This document shows, in pieces, positions 14,002 to 17,130 of a stretch of DNA of 17,130 nt. Source of the DNA: a bacterium (lineage in GTDB: Bacteria; SZUA-79; Acidulodesulfobacterales; Acidulodesulfobacteraceae); assembly GCA_021800745.1 (NCBI GenBank), contig JAJYYS010000016.1:1-17130 (forward strand), read 5' to 3'. The first letter of the stretch is position 1. Each line of letters starts with the position of its first letter. Below the pieces are notes generated by a model. That model did no database searches, was not told the DNA's origin, and saw nothing but the letters and a program-made list of their open reading frames with translations. Position numbers and translations under genes: made by a program.

Positions 14002-16092
14002 ATGAATGTCTTTGACAAAGCTATGATTTTTGGAATCATCGCCGGTCTCATCGCCGTTATTTACAGTATAGCGGTAACGATATGGGCGCTTAAGCACGAC
14101 GAAGGTTCCGAGAAAATGAAGCAGATCGCAAAAGCTATCCAGGAAGGCGCAACGGCTTTTCTTAACAGGCAGTATAGAACCGTTGCTATCGTAGGAATTA
14201 TTATTTTTGCTTTAATACTTATCGGCGGTATTTGGATACCGCAGTTTGGAATTTTAACGGCATCAGGTTTTTTACTTGGGGCAATTTTATCGGCTTTAGC
14301 CGGCTATCTCGGAATGTTTAACGCCGTAAGGGCAAATATCAGAACCGCGCAGATAGCGCATAAAGGAGTCAAACCCGCATTAAAGTTTGCGTTTAAAGGC
14401 GGTTCGGTTACCGGTTTAATGGTTCTCGGCTTAGGCGTTTTAGGCATATCCGTATTTATGCTTATAGGTCATTCGGTAGGCGGTTTAGGCGGAGTTATAA
14501 ATTCATTGATAGGTTTTGCTTTTGGGTGCAGTCTTATATCCGTTTTTGCTAGGCTCGGCGGAGGAATATATACTAAAGCCGCGGATGTCGGAGCGGATTT
14601 AGTCGGAAAAGTCGAAGCGGGTATTCCCGAAGACGACCCCAGAAACCCTGCCGTTATAGCCGACCAGGTTGGAGACAACGTCGGGGATTGCGCAGGTATG
14701 GCGGCAGACGTATTCGAGACCTTTTCGGTAACGATAATAGCTTCTATACTATTGGCTTATTCCGCTTTTAGAGGCCACGGTTACGGCGAAACCGCATTAA
14801 TGAAGGCGATACTTTATCCGCTTTTACTGGGCGGCATAGCGGTATTTACTTCGATAGCAGGCGTCTTTTTCGTAAGCGCCCCCACAAAAGAAAAAATTAT
14901 GCAGGGATTATATAAAGGGTTATTTGCAACAGGGATAATTTCCGCCGTGGTATATTATTTTTTCACGATGCGTTTTATGAACGGCGTCGGCGATTATTCG
15001 GCAATGGATTATTATTATGCCGCACTCGTAGGTTTGGTTTTGACCGGACTTATAATAGTCATTACGGACTATTTCACCTCGACAAGTTTTTCGCCGGTAA
15101 AATCTATTGCCAGGGCATCAACTACCGGTCACGGAACAAATATTATAGCAGGACTTGCCGTAGGACAGATGTCAACGGCTCTTCCCGTTATCGCAATCGC
15201 TTTAGGTATTTTGATTTCGTATCATTTCGCAGGTTTTTACGGCGTGGCGGTTGCGGCTTCCAGCATGCTTTCTATGGCGGGTATGGTAATAGCCGTAGAT
15301 TCTTTTGGTCCGATTACAGATAATGCGGGTGGCATAGCCGAAATGAGCGAGCTTCCTGCGGACGTTAGGGAGACCACCGATGCTTTAGATGCGGTCGGCA
15401 ATACTACAAAAGCGGTGACAAAAGGATATGCCATAGGCTCGGCGGCTCTTGCGGCCATAGTTCTTTTTGGAGAATATTCCCATTTAATTAAAGTAGGTAT
15501 TCCGGATATATCTTTTTCCATAGCCCAGCCTAATGTTCTTATCGGACTATTCTTAGGAGCGATGCTTCCTTATATTTTTGCTTCCCTTGCAATGAAATCA
15601 GTCGGTAAAGCCGCGGGCGACATAGTCGTAGAGGTTAGAAGACAGTTTAAAGAAATCCCCGGTATTATGGAAGGAACGGGCAAGCCTGAATACGGCAAAT
15701 GCGTAGATATAGTTACGAAGTCGTCATTGAGAGAAATGATATTGCCGGCTTTCATACCGATCGCAGGTCCGATAGTTTTCGGTTTGACCATGGGGCCTCA
15801 GGTTTTAGGCGGCATTTTATTGGGAACTATTATATCGGGACTTTTTGTCGCTATTTCTATGACAAGCGGCGGAGCGGCATGGGATAATGCCAAGAAGCTT
15901 ATCGAAAAAGGCTTTGAATACGAAGGGCAAACATATCGCAAAGGCAGTGAAGCCCATAAGGCGGCAGTAACAGGCGACACGGTCGGCGACCCTTATAAAG
16001 ACACGGCCGGTCCGGCGATTAACCCGATGATTAAAGTCGTCAATATTTTCACGATTTTAATTATTCCGATAGTGTTATTGCTCTGGAGTTGA
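14002..16092 (+). CDS. hppA: membrane-bound proton-pumping pyrophosphatase, K+-independent type
   Basis: At 696 residues, with about 16 hydrophobic segments, this is a full-length V-type H+-PPase. It couples hydrolysis of cytoplasmic pyrophosphate to proton export. The catalytic signature [11 protein letters not shown] (195-205), ending in [20 protein letters not shown] (210-229), is intact, as are DNAGGIAEM (440-448), the start of the second catalytic segment, and the C-terminal [20 protein letters not shown]. The segment [15 protein letters not shown] has lysine at 470 and threonine at 473, the residues that mark K+-independent pumps; K+-dependent ones usually have alanine and glycine there. 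Its place directly after qmoC links it to pyrophosphate made by Sat. It ends 33 bases before a strong terminator. In principle it could run backwards to make pyrophosphate for Sat during sulfur oxidation. Confidence 0.96.
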   Translation: MNVFDKAMIFGIIAGLIAVIYSIAVTIWALKHDEGSEKMKQIAKAIQEGATAFLNRQYRTVAIVGIIIFALILIGGIWIPQFGILTASGFLLGAILSALAGYLGMFNAVRANIRTAQIAHKGVKPALKFAFKGGSVTGLMVLGLGVLGISVFMLIGHSVGGLGGVINSLIGFAFGCSLISVFARLGGGIYTKAADVGADLVGKVEAGIPEDDPRNPAVIADQVGDNVGDCAGMAADVFETFSVTIIASILLAYSAFRGHGYGETALMKAILYPLLLGGIAVFTSIAGVFFVSAPTKEKIMQGLYKGLFATGIISAVVYYFFTMRFMNGVGDYSAMDYYYAALVGLVLTGLIIVITDYFTSTSFSPVKSIARASTTGHGTNIIAGLAVGQMSTALPVIAIALGILISYHFAGFYGVAVAASSMLSMAGMVIAVDSFGPITDNAGGIAEMSELPADVRETTDALDAVGNTTKAVTKGYAIGSAALAAIVLFGEYSHLIKVGIPDISFSIAQPNVLIGLFLGAMLPYIFASLAMKSVGKAAGDIVVEVRRQFKEIPGIMEGTGKPEYGKCVDIVTKSSLREMILPAFIPIAGPIVFGLTMGPQVLGGILLGTIISGLFVAISMTSGGAAWDNAKKLIEKGFEYEGQTYRKGSEAHKAAVTGDTVGDPYKDTAGPAINPMIKVVNIFTILIIPIVLLLWS

Positions 16093-16125
16093 TTAATTAA
16101 GATTAAAAGAACAAACAATAAAGAT

Positions 16126-16162
16126 AAAAAAGGGGTCAGATTTTAAATCTGACCCCTTTTTT
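16126..16162. terminator. bidirectional terminator shared by hppA and tadA
   Basis: AAAAAAGGGGTCAGAT (16126-16141) pairs perfectly with ATCTGACCCCTTTTTT (16147-16162) around a five-base loop, with an A-run on one side and a T-run on the other. It sits between the convergent stops of hppA (16092) and tadA (16177) and can terminate both. Confidence 0.9.
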
Positions 16163-16176
16163 GTTCAGAATCTTTC

Positions 16177-16623
16177 TTAATATCTTCTTTGCCCTCTTTT
16201 TGATTTAAAAAACGATTTAAGCAATAAGGACGATTTCTCTTCCATAATACCGGAAATAACCTCAATTTTACCGTTTAAAATAGTTGAAGCCGAACCGCCT
16301 TTGGGGTCTATGGTTCCGTAAACCACTTTTGATATCCTCGATAAAAGAATTGCCCCGCAGCACATTATGCATGGTTCGAGAGTAACGTATAGGGAGCATT
16401 CATCGAGTCTCCAGTTTTCAAGCTGTTTCTGGGCATTTAAAATCGCCTTAATTTCGGCGTGCATAATACAGGAGACGTCTTTTTCTACCGTATTAAAAGC
16501 GGAAGAAATTATTTCGCCTCCGCCGTTCACGATAACTGCTCCAACCGGCACTTCATCCGCATTTGCCGCTTTATTAGCCTCTTCCAAAGCTAAATTCATA
16601 AAATAATTATCGTCGTATTGCAT
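16177..16623 (-). CDS. tadA: tRNA-specific adenosine deaminase TadA
   Basis: The 148-residue minus-strand protein is a cytidine/deoxycytidylate-type zinc deaminase. H55-A-E57 provides a zinc ligand and the catalytic glutamate, and PCIMC (84-88) gives the two cysteine ligands C85 and C88. DEVPVGAVIV (23-32) and the asparagine in FNTVEKD (N44) match TadA, which converts A34 to inosine in the tRNA-Arg(ACG) anticodon. The 3' extension ending FFKSKRGQRRY also fits TadA. The start ATG (16621-16623) follows a reverse-strand AAAGGGA site. Function is unrelated to the sulfur genes; it is convergent with hppA and divergent from lipA. A guanine deaminase is a less likely alternative. Confidence 0.93.
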   Translation of the reverse strand: MQYDDNYFMNLALEEANKAANADEVPVGAVIVNGGGEIISSAFNTVEKDVSCIMHAEIKAILNAQKQLENWRLDECSLYVTLEPCIMCCGAILLSRISKVVYGTIDPKGGSASTILNGKIEVISGIMEEKSSLLLKSFFKSKRGQRRY

Positions 16624-16669
16624 TTAATATCCCTTTTATAATTTTTTATATATTAAACTATAATTAAAT

Positions 16670-16700
16670 ATTATAAAATAAAAGTATCAGATGTTGTCAA
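16670..16700 (-). promoter_or_regulatory. candidate sigma-70 promoter for tadA
   Basis: On the minus strand a perfect TTGACA (16695-16700) and a perfect TATAAT (16670-16675) are separated by 19 bases, slightly longer than the 17-base optimum. It would start transcription about 35-45 bases before the tadA ATG. Confidence 0.55.
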
Positions 16701-16715
16701 CTTTTAATTTGTCTA

Positions 16716-16745
16716 TTGAAATTTATATGAATATTATGGTATAAA
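16716..16745 (+). promoter_or_regulatory. candidate extended -10 promoter for lipA
   Basis: TTGAAA (16716-16721, 5/6) and TATAAA (16740-16745, 5/6) are 18 bases apart, and the -10 is preceded by TGG, giving an extended -10 (TGnTATAAA). The expected transcript start is about 38 bases before ATG 16790. Confidence 0.55.
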
Positions 16746-16789
16746 CAATAATATAATAATTCTCAGTAGATTAATTATAAAATTAATAG

Positions 16790-17130
16790 ATGAACGAAAG
16801 GCTTCCCGGATATTTAAAAAACGAGATTTTAAAAATCAAGTCCAGAAAAGATATTTTCGAGACTTCGAGAATTATTAAGGAAAAAGAACTTAATACGGTT
16901 TGTTCGTCTGCAAGATGCCCTAATCTTAACTTGTGCTTTTCTAATAAAACCGCAACTTTTTTGCTTCTCGGCGATAAATGCACCAGAAAGTGCCCTTTTT
17001 GCAATATAGATTATGCCGATTTTCAGCATGACGGCAGTTCGGAGCCGTTGTCCGAATATTCAGCCGCAGATATTTCCGAGCCTCAAAAGGTGGTTTACGC
17101 CGTAAAATCACTTGGTCTAAAACATGCGGT
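16790..17130 (+). CDS. lipA: lipoyl synthase LipA, radical SAM (5' part only)
   Basis: The gene runs off the right edge; 113 complete residues are visible. C38, C43 and C49 form the CX4CX5C motif that binds the auxiliary, sulfur-donating [4Fe-4S] cluster of lipoyl synthase. C64, C68 and C71 (CTRKCPFC) form the radical-SAM CX3CX2C motif. The intervening NKTATFLLLGDKCTR is the family signature, and the window ends in SLGLKHAV, just before the usual VITSV. The enzyme inserts two sulfurs into octanoyl groups of lipoyl-dependent proteins. A TAG stop immediately precedes the ATG in frame, so no longer start exists. There is no clear Shine-Dalgarno site upstream, unlike almost every other gene in the window. 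Confidence 0.95.
   Translation, partial: MNERLPGYLKNEILKIKSRKDIFETSRIIKEKELNTVCSSARCPNLNLCFSNKTATFLLLGDKCTRKCPFCNIDYADFQHDGSSEPLSEYSAADISEPQKVVYAVKSLGLKHA

Noticed and set aside
16367..16606. 79-codon plus-strand frame opposite tadA
   Set aside because: Antisense shadow of tadA, whose zinc-deaminase motifs are clear on the minus strand.
1..17130. CRISPR arrays, tRNA or rRNA genes, insertion sequences, toxin-antitoxin or phage genes
   Set aside because: No regularly spaced repeats, cloverleaf, transposase or phage motif was seen on either strand; the window is almost fully occupied by recognised genes.

Overview
The window is one nearly continuous plus-strand locus for dissimilatory sulfur metabolism, followed by two housekeeping genes. 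The DNA is clearly AT-rich, with short AT-rich spacers and good Shine-Dalgarno sites. Sat, AprBA, QmoABC and a proton-pumping pyrophosphatase together point to an anaerobic sulfate-reducing bacterium of the Desulfobacterota/'deltaproteobacterial' type. DsrL and DsrEFH are better known from sulfur oxidisers. A lineage that carries both sets, such as Candidatus Acidulodesulfobacterales, would fit, but that assignment is an inference and was not tested by any search.

Layout. 1-909: 3' part of dsrL. 959-3759: dsrC, dsrM, dsrK, closed by a strong 17-bp hairpin. 3874-4988: dsrE, dsrF, dsrH. 4989-5188: leader with a candidate promoter and an inverted repeat. 5189-8956: sat, aprB, aprA, with hairpins after sat and after aprA. 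9106-13943: qmoA, qmoB, qmoC. 14002-16092: hppA. 16126-16162: terminator shared with the convergent gene tadA (minus strand, 16177-16623). 16624-16789: divergent promoter region. 16790 to the end: 5' part of lipA.

How the genes work together. Sat activates sulfate to APS and releases pyrophosphate, and HppA hydrolyses the pyrophosphate while pumping protons, which pulls activation forward. AprBA reduces APS to sulfite with electrons delivered from menaquinol through QmoABC. DsrMK links the quinone pool to the sulfite-reductase cofactor protein DsrC. DsrL is an NAD(P)H-linked iron-sulfur flavoprotein that couples to DsrAB, and DsrEFH passes persulfide sulfur to DsrC. DsrAB itself is not in the window. 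Every step is in principle reversible, so the locus could serve reduction, oxidation or disproportionation.

Most notable observation: the DsrC-like protein has only the C-terminal cysteine (C112). The second redox cysteine expected 11 residues upstream is alanine (A101), a TusE-like pattern inside a dissimilatory operon and next to dsrEFH. Other points are the absence of dsrJOP after dsrMK, two related palindromic hairpins at distant sites, the inverted repeat in the sat leader, and TTG start codons on dsrH, qmoA and qmoC. No stretch over 300 bases lacks a gene.
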